Shown: positions 52,289 to 61,577 of the stretch, one piece after another
Numbering within the stretch: position 1 is the first letter of the stretch
Layout: each line of letters opens with the position of its first letter
DNA from: Saccharothrix ecbatanensis
GTDB taxonomy: Bacteria; Actinomycetota; Actinomycetes; Mycobacteriales; Pseudonocardiaceae
DNA: 64,000 nucleotides
Assembly (NCBI RefSeq): GCF_014205015.1
Contig: NZ_JACHMO010000001.1
Location: 2,666,001-2,730,000 of the forward strand
Direction: 5' to 3'
Notes under the pieces: generated by a model
Seen by the model: the letters and a program-made list of their open reading frames with translations, nothing else
Told to the model about the DNA's origin: nothing
Databases searched by the model: none
Position numbers and translations under genes: made by a program

Positions 52289-52332
52289 ACGTTCGTACGG
52301 TGTCGGTCCCGTGCGTTAGGTTTCACCCTGCC

Positions 52333-55287
52333 ATGCGACTCATCGGACGGGACCATCCAGCCGGGGTGCTGCGCGTCGAGATCGACCGCGCCACCCGGAG
52401 CCACGGTGGGCTGGTCCTGGTCGCGGGCGAGGCCGGGATCGGCAAGACCACGCTGGTCACGGGCGCGGCCGAGGAAGCCAGGCGGCACGGTGCGCTGGTG
52501 CTCGGCGGGTCGTGCTGGGATTCCGACAGCGCGCCCGGCTACTGGCCGTGGGTGCAGGTGATCCGCGCGTTGCGCCGGGCCGCCTCGCCCGACGAGTGGG
52601 CGTCGGTCGACCGGGGTCCGCTGGCGGTGCTGCTCGGCGAGGCGCCCGCGGAGCACAAGCCGGAGGGCTTCCCGCTGTACGACGCGGTGACAACGGCGCT
52701 GGTGGCGATGTCGCACCACCGGCCGGTGGTGGTCGTGCTGGAGGACCTGCACTGGGCCGATCCGGCGTCGTTGCGGCTGCTGGAGTTCGCCGCGCAGCAC
52801 ACCTGGTTCGAACGGGTGCTGCTGGTCGGCACGTACCGCGACGCCGAGGTCGACGCCGAGGACCACCCGCTGCGGCCGGTGATGGCGCCCCTGCTGAGCC
52901 GGGCCACCACGGTCGCGTTGACGGGTCTCGCGCCGGTCGAGGTGGGCGAGTTGATCTCGCGCACGGCGGGCCGCGAGCCCGATCCGGACCTGGTCGCCGA
53001 GGTGCACCTGCGCACCGGCGGCAACCCGTTCTTCGTGGAGCAGACCGCGCGGCTGTGGCACGGCAGCGGCTCGGTGACGGCGGTCGCGCCGGGCGTGCGG
53101 GACGCGTTGCACAGGCGGTTGTCGCTGCTGCCCGTGCAGGTGGGCGAGCTGTTGACCACGGCCTCCGTGCTCGGGCGCGAGTTCCACCGGAAGGTGCTGG
53201 CCGCGGTCGCGTCGCTGCCGGTGCCCGCGGTGGACCGACTGCTCGCCCAGGCCGTGCAGGCGCGACTGGTGCTGGGGCTCGGTGGCGGCCGGTTCTCCTT
53301 CGCGCACGACCTGGTGCGCGAGACGCTGTACGACTCGCTGCCCGACGCGGCCGAACGGCACGCGGACGTGGTTCGCGCGTTGGAAGGCGACCTGGAGGGC
53401 GAGGTGTTCCCCGCCGAGCTGGCCCGGCACGCGCACCTGGCGGGCGACCTGGTGCCCGCCGACCGCGCGGTGGACGTCCTGGTCGTGGCGGCGCGTGACG
53501 CGAGCAGCCGGATGTCGGTCGAGGAGGCCGCCGGGCACTACCGGCGTGCGCTGGCCCGTGCGGACACCCCGCGGCGGCGGATCGCGGTCGCGTTGGAGCT
53601 GGGCCACGACCTGTTCCACTGCGCCGAACCCGCCGAGGCACGCCGCGTCTTCGACGAGGCCGCCCTCATCGCCCGTGAGCTGGACGACCCCGAGCCGTAC
53701 GCCAGGGTGGCGTTGACGATCTTCCGGTTGACCGACCTGGAGGACGGGGGCGCGGGGCTGCTCCGGGAGGCGCACACCCGGCTGATCGGGCCGCCGCCGG
53801 ACGTGCCGCCGGACGAGTTGGCCCGCATGATCAGCCTGCACGCCACCGAGATGGCGCGGGGCGCCGGCGACTACGACGCGTTGGCCACGGGGCTGTGGGC
53901 GGCGCACGACACCACGCCCGGCATCGGCAACGCCGCTCGACGGCTGGCGTTGACCGAGGAGCTGATCTCCGTGTCGCGCCGCAGCGGCGACCACAACGTG
54001 GAGCACTACGCCACGTCGTTCCGCTGGGTTGCGCTGGTCGAGCTCGGCGACCCGCGCTACGCCGACCAGTTGCACGCGTTCGTGGCGCTGTCCGAACGCC
54101 TCGGCCTGACCAGGTTCAGCTTCTCGTCGGCCATCGACCAGTGCATCGTCTTCACCATGCGGGGCCGGTACGCCGAGGCCGAGGCGATGCTGGCCAAGGC
54201 GACCGAGCTGGGCGCGAGCAGCCACCCCGGGTTCCGGATGATGTACCTGCACCTGCGGTGGGCGCTGCTGCTGCCGCAGGGCCGGTTCGCCGAGCTGGAC
54301 GACCTGGCGGCGGAGATCGCCGCGAGCACCCACCCGTGCCCCGGTCTGCCGGCCGGGATCGCGGCGCTGGAACGCGGTGACGTCGAGGCGGCGCGCGCCC
54401 TCCTCGACCGGCCTGCGCCGGACGACCGGCACCAGCAGATGTTCGAGCCGCTGTGGCTGCGTTTCCAGGCCCGGTTCGCGCTCGCGGCAGGTGACCGGGA
54501 GTTGGCGGCGCGGGTGCGCGAGCAGTTGGCGCCGCACCGGGGCAAGTGGCTGGTGTCGTTGTACGGGTGCGACATCAGCGGCCCGGTCGACCTGTGGCTG
54601 GGCGTGGTGGACATGGTGCTGGGGCGGTGCGACGACGCGGTGGAGGAGTTGCGCGCGGCGCAGCGGTCGGCCGAGCGGATGCAGGCCCGGCCGTGGGCGG
54701 CGCTGGCCCGGCGTCACCTGGCCGAGGCGTCGGGGCGGTCCTCGACGCCCGAGCCGGTCGCCGCGGCAGCACAGGAGTTCCGCCGCGACGGTGACGTGTG
54801 GACGTTGACCTACGGCGGTGCCACGGTGCGGATGCCCGACTCGAAGGGCTTGCGGGACCTGCACGTGCTGCTGAGCAGTCCGGGTGAACCGGTGTCGGCG
54901 GTGTCACTGCTCGCACCGGAGGCAGTGGCGTCGGCCCGTCTCGGCGGCGACCCGGTCCTGGACGACGAGGCGAAGGCCCGTTACCGGCGGCGCTTGGACC
55001 AGTTGGACGACGAGATCGACCGGGCGTTCGACGACGACCGAGCCGCCGTCCTGGACCGCGAACGCCAAGCCCTGCTGGAGGAACTGCGCGCCGCCGCCGG
55101 CCTGGCGGGCCGCACCCGCCGCCTGGGCGACGAAGCGGAAAGGGCCCGAAAAACCGTCACCGCCCGCATCCGCGACACGCTCCGGAAACTGGACGAACGC
55201 CACCCCGGTCTCGCGGCCCACTTGCGGGAGACCGTGTCGACCGGGGCGGCGTGCCTCTACTCAGGACACGAGCACTTCAAGCTCTAG
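52333..55287 (+). CDS. Large AAA ATPase/TPR protein (MalT/LuxR-like without C-terminal HTH)
   Basis: 984 residues. Walker A GEAGIGKT at residues 32-39, Walker B in VVVVLEDLHWAD near 133-145, then LVGTYRD and the winged-helix-like NPFF-type section, then TPR-like helical repeats to about 800. The last ~170 residues (FRRDGDVWTLTYGGATVRMPD, SKGLRDLHVLL, PVLDDEAKARYRRRLDQL, ARKTVTARIRDTLRKL) form a conserved C-terminal module found in other actinomycete AAA regulators, in place of the usual LuxR HTH. It may be a DNA-contacting or response module, but that is not established. It is convergent with the DrrB-like gene. Confidence 0.83.
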   Translation: MRLIGRDHPAGVLRVEIDRATRSHGGLVLVAGEAGIGKTTLVTGAAEEARRHGALVLGGSCWDSDSAPGYWPWVQVIRALRRAASPDEWASVDRGPLAVLLGEAPAEHKPEGFPLYDAVTTALVAMSHHRPVVVVLEDLHWADPASLRLLEFAAQHTWFERVLLVGTYRDAEVDAEDHPLRPVMAPLLSRATTVALTGLAPVEVGELISRTAGREPDPDLVAEVHLRTGGNPFFVEQTARLWHGSGSVTAVAPGVRDALHRRLSLLPVQVGELLTTASVLGREFHRKVLAAVASLPVPAVDRLLAQAVQARLVLGLGGGRFSFAHDLVRETLYDSLPDAAERHADVVRALEGDLEGEVFPAELARHAHLAGDLVPADRAVDVLVVAARDASSRMSVEEAAGHYRRALARADTPRRRIAVALELGHDLFHCAEPAEARRVFDEAALIARELDDPEPYARVALTIFRLTDLEDGGAGLLREAHTRLIGPPPDVPPDELARMISLHATEMARGAGDYDALATGLWAAHDTTPGIGNAARRLALTEELISVSRRSGDHNVEHYATSFRWVALVELGDPRYADQLHAFVALSERLGLTRFSFSSAIDQCIVFTMRGRYAEAEAMLAKATELGASSHPGFRMMYLHLRWALLLPQGRFAELDDLAAEIAASTHPCPGLPAGIAALERGDVEAARALLDRPAPDDRHQQMFEPLWLRFQARFALAAGDRELAARVREQLAPHRGKWLVSLYGCDISGPVDLWLGVVDMVLGRCDDAVEELRAAQRSAERMQARPWAALARRHLAEASGRSSTPEPVAAAAQEFRRDGDVWTLTYGGATVRMPDSKGLRDLHVLLSSPGEPVSAVSLLAPEAVASARLGGDPVLDDEAKARYRRRLDQLDDEIDRAFDDDRAAVLDRERQALLEELRAAAGLAGRTRRLGDEAERARKTVTARIRDTLRKLDERHPGLAAHLRETVSTGAACLYSGHEHFKL

Positions 55288-55303
55288 CCCTTGTCCCGGA
55301 ACA

Positions 55304-56146
55304 TCACTTCCGGTTGTACAGGCGCATGGTCCAGTAGCCGAACACGACGGTGAACATCACGCTGTAACCCAGCGTCCACAGCATCGCGTCACCGTCGAAG
55401 CCACCGGCCATCAGCGACCGCACGGCCGCCACCAGCTTGCTGATCGGGTTGACGTTGACGAACGACTGGAGCCAACCGGGCATCGTGGCGGGGTCGACGT
55501 AGACGTTGGACAGGAACGTCAGCGGGAACAGCACCAGCATGCTCGTGCCCATCACCGACTTCTCGCTGCGCAGCAGCAGCCCGAACATCGTCCAGACCCA
55601 CGAGAACGCGAACGAGAACACCACCAGCAGACCCACGCCGAGCACGACCCCGACGAAACCGCCGTCCGGCCGGAACCCGAGGATCAGGCCGACGACCATG
55701 ATGGTGAACGACGCCAGCACGTACCGCAGCAGGTCACCGAGGATGTAGCCGACCATCGGCGCGGGCCGCCAGATCGGCAGCGTGCGGAACCGGTCGAACA
55801 CGCCCTTCTCGATGTCGGTGTTCACCGCGACGCCCGTGTACATGGTGATCATCACGACGCTGGTCACCGTGATGCCGGGCAGCAGGTACTGGATGTACTC
55901 CCCCGGCGACCCGGCGAGCGCGCCGCCGAACAGGTAGGTGAACATCAGGATCATCATGATCGGGAACGCGGTGACGTCGAACAGCTGCTCCGGCACGTGC
56001 TTGATCTTCAGCACCGCGCGCCAGCCGAAGGTGAGCGACGCGGACAGCGCGGACGGCCGCTTCGGCTGCACGGTCTCCAACAGCACCGCCGCCAGGTCCT
56101 CCGTCTTCGGCGCGGGCAGGAGTTCGGCTTCCTTGGTGACGGTCAC
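55304..56146 (-). CDS. ABC-2 type transporter permease (DrrB-like)
   Basis: 280 residues with six predicted helices in the daunorubicin-exporter B pattern: [23 protein letters not shown], the loop [15 protein letters not shown], and the [26 protein letters not shown] turn conserved in this family. The GTG start overlaps the ATPase stop by 4 bp (GTGA). Drug or lipid export is likely; the substrate is unknown. Confidence 0.92.
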   Translation of the reverse strand: MTVTKEAELLPAPKTEDLAAVLLETVQPKRPSALSASLTFGWRAVLKIKHVPEQLFDVTAFPIMMILMFTYLFGGALAGSPGEYIQYLLPGITVTSVVMITMYTGVAVNTDIEKGVFDRFRTLPIWRPAPMVGYILGDLLRYVLASFTIMVVGLILGFRPDGGFVGVVLGVGLLVVFSFAFSWVWTMFGLLLRSEKSVMGTSMLVLFPLTFLSNVYVDPATMPGWLQSFVNVNPISKLVAAVRSLMAGGFDGDAMLWTLGYSVMFTVVFGYWTMRLYNRK

Positions 56147-57120
56147 GCCGCCGCCTCCTTCTTCTTGTCCGGGTTCCCGGTGTTGCCGGTCTTGTCGGTG
56201 AGGGCGAGGAACACCTCGTCCAGGCTGGGCTGCCCGAGCGAGAACGTGTCGACGGTGATGCCCTCGCGGGCGAGTTGGGCCAACGCCTCGGCGGCCTGCT
56301 CGGTGGCCCGGCCGGTCAGCCGCGCGGTGAGCGCCACCGGGTCCGAGTCGAGCTGAACGTCCGCGTCCAGCGCGGCGGTCAACACCTCCTGCGCCCGTGG
56401 CCGCTGGTCCGCGTCACGCAGCCGCAGGTGCACCGCGCCCACGCCGACCGACGCCTTCAGCTCGCCCTTGGTGCCCTCGGCGATGACCTTGCCGTGGTCG
56501 ATCACCGCGATCCGGGACGCCAGCTGGTCGGCCTCGTCCAGGTACTGCGTGGTCAGCAGCACGGTGGTGCCGTGCGCGACGACCGCGCGGATGATGTCCC
56601 ACACCTGGTTGCGGCTGCGCGGGTCCAGGCCGGTGGTCGGCTCGTCCAGGAACAGCAGCTTCGGCGTGTTGAGGATGCTGGCCGCGATGTCCAGCCGGCG
56701 GCGCATACCGCCGGAGTAGTGCTTGACCTGCTTGCCCGCCGCGTCGGTCAGCCCGAACGCCTCCAGCAGCTGGGCGGCCCGCTTGCGGGCGTGGACGCGG
56801 GTGTGGCCGAGCAGCCTGCCCAGCAGGACCAGGTTCTCGGTGCCGGTGAGGTCCTCGTCCACCGAGGCGTACTGCCCGGTGAGGCTGACGAGCTGCCGGA
56901 CCGCGTCCGGGTCGGCGCGCACGTCGTGACCGAACACCCGCGCCTCCCCGTCGTCGGGTCGTAGCAGGGTGGCGAGCATGCGTACCGTCGTGGTCTTGCC
57001 CGCGCCGTTCGGGCCGAGCAGGCCGTACACCGTCCCGGCGGGCACGGTCAGGTCGACGCCGTCCACCGCGCGGGTGTCGCCGAAGACCTTGACCAGGCCC
57101 GACGTTTCGATGGCGTTCAT
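56143..57120 (-). CDS. ABC transporter ATPase (DrrA-like)
   Basis: 325 residues. Walker [10 protein letters not shown] (~35-43), signature YSGGMRRRL, Walker [14 protein letters not shown]-loop [11 protein letters not shown]. The C-terminal ~90 residues are the DrrA-type extension ([13 protein letters not shown]). Begins the DrrAB pair. An FMN reductase gene lies only 19 bases upstream and may share the transcript. Confidence 0.93.
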   Translation of the reverse strand: MNAIETSGLVKVFGDTRAVDGVDLTVPAGTVYGLLGPNGAGKTTTVRMLATLLRPDDGEARVFGHDVRADPDAVRQLVSLTGQYASVDEDLTGTENLVLLGRLLGHTRVHARKRAAQLLEAFGLTDAAGKQVKHYSGGMRRRLDIAASILNTPKLLFLDEPTTGLDPRSRNQVWDIIRAVVAHGTTVLLTTQYLDEADQLASRIAVIDHGKVIAEGTKGELKASVGVGAVHLRLRDADQRPRAQEVLTAALDADVQLDSDPVALTARLTGRATEQAAEALAQLAREGITVDTFSLGQPSLDEVFLALTDKTGNTGNPDKKKEAAA

Positions 57121-57139
57121 GATTTCCCTTTCTCGGAGG

Positions 57140-57688
57140 TCAGGAGACGTAGGGGCGTCGGGTGCGGGCTTCTTTCAGGGCCGACGCCCACCAGGTGAGC
57201 TGGTCGAACATCGCTTCCGCGGCGCACCGGCGGTGTTCGGTGTCGATCGGTTCGTCGGCGAAGAGGTTCACGCCGACGCCGGTGCGCATAGTCATGACGT
57301 GCAACTCGGTGAAAACTGTTCGGAGCTGTTCCACGGCGTGGAAGCCCTCGGAGCGGTAGCCGTAGGAGACGAACCCGACGGGTTTGGCCTGCCACTCGTC
57401 GTACGCGTAGTCGATGGCCTGCTTCAGCGAGGCGGGAAAGCTGCGGTTGTACTCGGGCGTGACGACGACGAACCCGTCCGCGTCCGCCACCTGCCCGGTG
57501 AACCGCCGGATCTCCGGCGTCGGCCGTGCCGGGTAGCACGGCGGGAAGTCGTAGTCGGCCAGGTCGACCACGACCGGTTCGACGTCGGCCCGCCCGGTCG
57601 CGACGTCGGCGACCCACCGGCCGATGCCGTCACCGACCCGTCCCTCGCGGGTGCTGCCGATGATCACGGCGATGCGCAGCGGCTCCAC
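57140..57688 (-). CDS. NADPH-dependent FMN reductase
   Basis: 182 residues, flavodoxin-like: [12 protein letters not shown] at the phosphate site, [19 protein letters not shown], and the [11 protein letters not shown] loop. Uses FMN to reduce quinones, azo compounds or flavin for a partner. The GTG at 57688 sits 8 bases after GGAGG; an earlier GTG at 57697 would lie inside that site. Confidence 0.9.
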   Translation of the reverse strand: MEPLRIAVIIGSTREGRVGDGIGRWVADVATGRADVEPVVVDLADYDFPPCYPARPTPEIRRFTGQVADADGFVVVTPEYNRSFPASLKQAIDYAYDEWQAKPVGFVSYGYRSEGFHAVEQLRTVFTELHVMTMRTGVGVNLFADEPIDTEHRRCAAEAMFDQLTWWASALKEARTRRPYVS

Positions 57689-57746
57689 CCCGACCACCTC
57701 CTCTCACCCAGAAGGCGCGAGACCACCCGCTAGACCGCGTCTAGCA

Positions 57747-57933
57747 CCCGCGAGTCGAACGCTCAGGTCCCGCGAGTCGAACGCTCGCGACCCTCGAATT
57801 CAACGCTCAGGACGCGCGGCCGGCTGCCAGGAAGACGAAGAACTCCACGTTCGCGCACGGGTGAGGTACGCGAACGTGGAGTTCGGGGTGTCTGAGTGTT
57901 CGACTCGCGGGACCTGAGTGTTCGACTCGCGGG
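57747..57933. repeat. Palindromic intergenic repeat element
   Basis: Two to three copies of CGCGAGTCGAACGCTC (57750-57786, with a degraded third near 57790-57812) face two copies of CTGAGTGTTCGACTCGCGGG (57892-57911, 57914-57933), i.e. inverted. In the centre a 16-bp perfect stem GAACTCCACGTTCGCG (57840-57855) / CGCGAACGTGGAGTTC (57869-57884) has a 13-base loop. It may be both the hisG terminator and a mobile or structural repeat. Confidence 0.8.
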
Positions 57934-57935
57934 AT

Positions 57936-58799
57936 TTAGATGCGGCAGGTGTCGAGGGAGCTGACGAGGATCGCGCGGGCGCCCACGCGCCACAGCTCGT
58001 CCATGATGAACGGGGCGTCGTCGCGCGGCACGAGGGAGCGGACGGCCACCCAGCCTTCGCGGGCCAGCGGCGAGACGGTGGGCGACTCGATGCCGGGCAC
58101 CAGCTTGAACGCCTCCTCCTGCGCCTCCGTGGGGCAGTCGAAGTCGAGGATGACGTAACGGCGGGCGATCAGCACGCCCTGGAGCCGGCGGTGCAGGATC
58201 TCGACCGCGCGCACGGAGTCCCCGTTGTCGGCCACGGTGTCGCCCTGGATCAGCACGGCCTCGGACTTGAGGATCGGCGAGCCGAACGTCTCCAGCCCCG
58301 AGGTCTTCAGCGTGATGCCGGTTTCCACCACGTCGGCGATCGCGTCGGCCACGCCGAGTTCGACGGCCGTCTCCACCGCGCCGTCCAGCCGGACGAGGCG
58401 CGCCTTGACGCCGAGGTCGGCCAGGTGGTGCTCGACCAGGTTCGGGTAGCTGGTCGCGATCCGCCTGCCCTCGAGGCCCGCGGCGTCCTCGATGCCGCCG
58501 GGCTTCGACGCGAAGTAGAACGACGCCCGGCCGAAGCCGAGCGGCAGGATTTCCTTCGCGGACACGGTGGAATCGAGCAGCAGATCACGACCGGTGATGC
58601 CGACGTCCAACGACCCCTCGCCCACGTACACCGCGATGTCGCGGGGACGCAGGAAAAAGAATTGCACATCATTTGCCGGGTCGGCCACGATCAGCTCACG
58701 GCCTGACCTGTTCACCCGATAACCCGCTTCGGCCAGCATTTGGGCCGCGGGAGCACTCAACGAGCCCTTGTTGGGCAGGGCGAAGCGAAGAGGAGCCAT
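57936..58799 (-). CDS. hisG: ATP phosphoribosyltransferase HisG, long form
   Basis: 287 residues. The first step of histidine synthesis, ATP with PRPP giving phosphoribosyl-ATP. FALPNKGSL and the PRPP-type loop ADVVETGITLKTSG (~155-170) match the family, and the last ~75 residues (EEAFKLVPGIESPTVSPL...) are the regulatory ACT-like C-terminal domain of the long form, absent from short HisG. Usual actinomycete order has hisE upstream; it is not in this window. The ATG at 58799 follows an AG-rich site. Confidence 0.95.
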   Translation of the reverse strand: MAPLRFALPNKGSLSAPAAQMLAEAGYRVNRSGRELIVADPANDVQFFFLRPRDIAVYVGEGSLDVGITGRDLLLDSTVSAKEILPLGFGRASFYFASKPGGIEDAAGLEGRRIATSYPNLVEHHLADLGVKARLVRLDGAVETAVELGVADAIADVVETGITLKTSGLETFGSPILKSEAVLIQGDTVADNGDSVRAVEILHRRLQGVLIARRYVILDFDCPTEAQEEAFKLVPGIESPTVSPLAREGWVAVRSLVPRDDAPFIMDELWRVGARAILVSSLDTCRI

Positions 58800-58985
58800 G
58801 GCGCGAAGTCTCCCACACCGAGGCGTCCGTCCCCGTCCCGGGTATGCCCAGGTGTCCCACGGTGTGGAAACCACGCGGTGTGGTGCCGGCGTCACCCGTC
58901 CGGGCTTCCCACTACGTGAACACCGGACGTCCCGACACCGCCCGGCACGTCTATTCGACCCGAATTGACGCCGACATCGAGCACA

Positions 58986-60113
58986 TTAAAGAAAGCGGCC
59001 CAAACGGGTTCGGGTGGTCAATAGCCAACCGGCCCCGAAAGACACCGCGATCGCGATCGCCGCCACCAGGAACGCTTTCACCTCGGCCGGGAACGGCAAC
59101 GGCCGGGCCGCGACCGCCAGCACGATGAGAACCGGCCCCTGGATGAAGAACGCGGCGAACGCACCACGCGCGAGCGCCACCGCCAACGGTCCGTCACGGG
59201 TCAACCGGCGCTGCGCCCAGCCGAGCAGCCACACCGACCCGCCGACCACGAGCACCGCCTCCACCGCGGCGAACAGCAGCGCCTGCCACCGCCAGCCGCC
59301 GAGGAACGGTCCCGCCTGACCGGCCAGGTCCGACACACCCAGTGCGACCGCGGCCACCGGCACCGACAGGATCGCCAGCGCCGCCACCACCCGACTCCCC
59401 CGCCACATCCCTTCCGGCACCCGCTGCGCGAACCCCGAACGCGCGCCCACGATGCCCAGTCCGAACATCGCGATCAGCTGCGGCCACCACCAGATGTGCA
59501 GGTCGCCGACCTGGCCGCTGCGCGCCGGAATCCACAGCCGCACCACGAACGTGCTTACCACGACGCCCGCCGTGACCGCCACGAGGTGCCCGCCGGTCAG
59601 CACGACGGCAGCCGACGCCGGCCGGCCGAACAGCGCGTAGGCGACGGAGAACAGCAGCAGGATCTCGACGAACCACAGCGATCCGGAGTCCAGCAGCGGC
59701 TCGCGGTGCGTGAACACCCACCACGGCGTGACGTCGTGCCCGGCGGCCCGGTACGCCACCCACAACGTCAGCGGCCACACCAGCAGCGCGGAGATCGCGA
59801 ACGGGATGCCGAGGCGGACCAGTCGGTCGCCGATGAACCGGGCGGTTCCCTTGCGCGCCAACGACTCCGGCGTGAACAGTCCGGACAGGAGGTAGAAGGT
59901 GCCCATCAGGAACAAGCCCGACGGGCCGAGGACGGCGGCGAGCACGGCCTCGACGTGCGGTTCGAACGTGACTTCGTTGACCTCGTCGTACGGCCACCCG
60001 CCCACCGCGGAGTACCCGAGCAGCGCGTGCCCGCCGATCACCCAGGCGACGAGCAGCACCTTCAGGTTGTCCACCGCGGCCAGCCGGGACCGCTGCCGCA
60101 CCTCTGCGGTCAT
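58986..60113 (-). CDS. Acyltransferase family 3 membrane protein
   Basis: 375 residues with about ten membrane helices. VDNLKVLLVAWVIGGHALLGY opens the Acyltransferase_3 fold (sugar or antibiotic O-acyltransferase), with the catalytic His in GGHALLG and SSL-type FLMGTFYLLSGLFTPES. C-terminal FAAFFIQGPVLIV is typical. The acceptor is unknown. No glycosyltransferase adjoins it. Confidence 0.88.
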   Translation of the reverse strand: MTAEVRQRSRLAAVDNLKVLLVAWVIGGHALLGYSAVGGWPYDEVNEVTFEPHVEAVLAAVLGPSGLFLMGTFYLLSGLFTPESLARKGTARFIGDRLVRLGIPFAISALLVWPLTLWVAYRAAGHDVTPWWVFTHREPLLDSGSLWFVEILLLFSVAYALFGRPASAAVVLTGGHLVAVTAGVVVSTFVVRLWIPARSGQVGDLHIWWWPQLIAMFGLGIVGARSGFAQRVPEGMWRGSRVVAALAILSVPVAAVALGVSDLAGQAGPFLGGWRWQALLFAAVEAVLVVGGSVWLLGWAQRRLTRDGPLAVALARGAFAAFFIQGPVLIVLAVAARPLPFPAEVKAFLVAAIAIAVSFGAGWLLTTRTRLGRFL

Positions 60114-60223
60114 TCTCCCAAGGTAACTCCGGAAACGTGAAAAAGACCCCGGAGAAGTCCCCCACCAGCGACATCATCACCCGTTCGCAGTCGGGCCACA
60201 TCAGCCCGGAGGCGTGACGCCCG

Positions 60224-60934
60224 TCAGTCGATGTTCGACCACCAAGCGGCCTGGGTGACGACGGAGAAGCCGAGCGAGTCGTAGAGCGGCCGACCCGTCT
60301 TGGTCGCGCTGAGGGTCATCGGCAGCACCGGGAACTCGTTGAGCACGGCGTGCATCAACGCGCGGCCGACGCCGCGGGAGCGGTGCTCGGGCAGGGTCGT
60401 CACCCAGTACACACCGGCCGCGTCGTCCGACTCGACGGTCAGGCACACACCGGCCACGACGCCCTCGCGCCACACCGTGTGCATCCGGAAGCCCTCGCGG
60501 TCCTTCAACGCCAAGGGCACCGCGTTGCCGGTCGGGAAGCCCGGCAGGGGAAAGCCTTCGACCACGACCCGCTCGGCGACGGCCCACTCCTCGGCCGTGC
60601 GCACCGTCCGAACCTCCAGGTCGGGCGGCGGCACGGGGGCGGACGGCCGGATCATCACCGGCAGCTGCCAGAAGGTGAGCCCGAGCGCCGCGCCGTCGAT
60701 CCCGCCGAACGAGTCCTCGACCACCACCCGCGCCGGGGCCCGCTTGACCAGCAGCTCCAGCTCGGCGATGTCGTCCGGGTCGGGGTCCGGACGGACCGCG
60801 AGCACCCGCAGCAGGGTCGGCCCGCTCATCGCGAGGTACCCGGCGCGGGTGATCAGGTCGTAGCCGCGGGTCCGGGCGAGCGCGGTCGTCAGGGCGGCGG
60901 CGTTGCGCACCGCGAGGTGCAGCGAGGCGGACAT
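60224..60934 (-). CDS. GNAT-family N-acetyltransferase
   Basis: 236 residues. Acetyl-CoA motif A: VYWVTTLPEHRSRGVGRALMHAVL near residues 170-195, with RSRGVG as the R/QxxGxG/A loop. The N-terminal half may be a second, degraded GNAT-like domain (LAVRPDPDPDDIAELELLVKRAP). The acceptor is unknown. Confidence 0.88.
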   Translation of the reverse strand: MSASLHLAVRNAAALTTALARTRGYDLITRAGYLAMSGPTLLRVLAVRPDPDPDDIAELELLVKRAPARVVVEDSFGGIDGAALGLTFWQLPVMIRPSAPVPPPDLEVRTVRTAEEWAVAERVVVEGFPLPGFPTGNAVPLALKDREGFRMHTVWREGVVAGVCLTVESDDAAGVYWVTTLPEHRSRGVGRALMHAVLNEFPVLPMTLSATKTGRPLYDSLGFSVVTQAAWWSNID

Positions 60935-61001
60935 GGACCGAACCCTAAGCGGCGACCGGACCGGCGGTCAGGTCCGTTTCCACCTCGCCGACGTGCGCCG
61001 C

Positions 61002-61577
61002 TCACCGTCCGGCGAGCAACTCCTCGAACGGCACGAACCGCTCCGCGGGCTTGGTGGCCGCACGTCCCGCGAGCAGGTCCGCCAGCTCACCGGCCGCACG
61101 GTCGACGCGGCCGGGCAGGCCTTCCGCGCCCCAGTCGGACGACGCCGCGTACACACCGGTCGGCGCCACGATCGCCCGCATGTAGGCGAACAACGGCCGC
61201 AGCGCGTGGTCGAGCACCAGCGAGTGGCGCTCGGTGCCGCCGGTCGCGCCGATCAGCACCGGCTTGCCCGCCAGGGACTCCGGCTCCAGCACGTCCACGA
61301 ACGACTTGAACAGGCCGCTGTAGGACGCGTTGAACGTCGGCGTCACCGCGATCAGCCCGTCCGCCCCGACCACCGACTCCACCACCTCGCGCAGCCGTGC
61401 GCTCGGGAAGCCGGTGACGACGTTGTCCGCGATGTCCCGCGCCAGGTCCCGGAGGTGCACCGTGCGCACCTCCAGTCCGGGCACGAACCGCTCGACGCCT
61501 TCGGCCAGCCGGGTCGCCAGCATCTGCGTGGACGACGGCGACCCGAGCCCGGCCTGCACGACAGCCAGCGTGGTCAT
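61002..61577 (-). CDS. FMN reductase of CE1759 type, partner of LLM monooxygenase
   Basis: 191 residues, flavodoxin-like: GLGSPSSTQMLA at the phosphate site, TPTFNASYSGLFKSFVDVL, GATGGTERHSLVLDHALRPLFAYM. This is the reductase of the two-component flavin pair (CE1759-like); it supplies reduced FMN to the monooxygenase at 61574, which it overlaps by 4 bp (ATGA). Confidence 0.92.
   Translation of the reverse strand: MTTLAVVQAGLGSPSSTQMLATRLAEGVERFVPGLEVRTVHLRDLARDIADNVVTGFPSARLREVVESVVGADGLIAVTPTFNASYSGLFKSFVDVLEPESLAGKPVLIGATGGTERHSLVLDHALRPLFAYMRAIVAPTGVYAASSDWGAEGLPGRVDRAAGELADLLAGRAATKPAERFVPFEELLAGR

Noticed and set aside
52180..54864. Minus-strand open frame of 894 codons opposite the AAA/TPR gene
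   Set aside because: Same shadow pattern with low-complexity HR/GQ composition and no motif.
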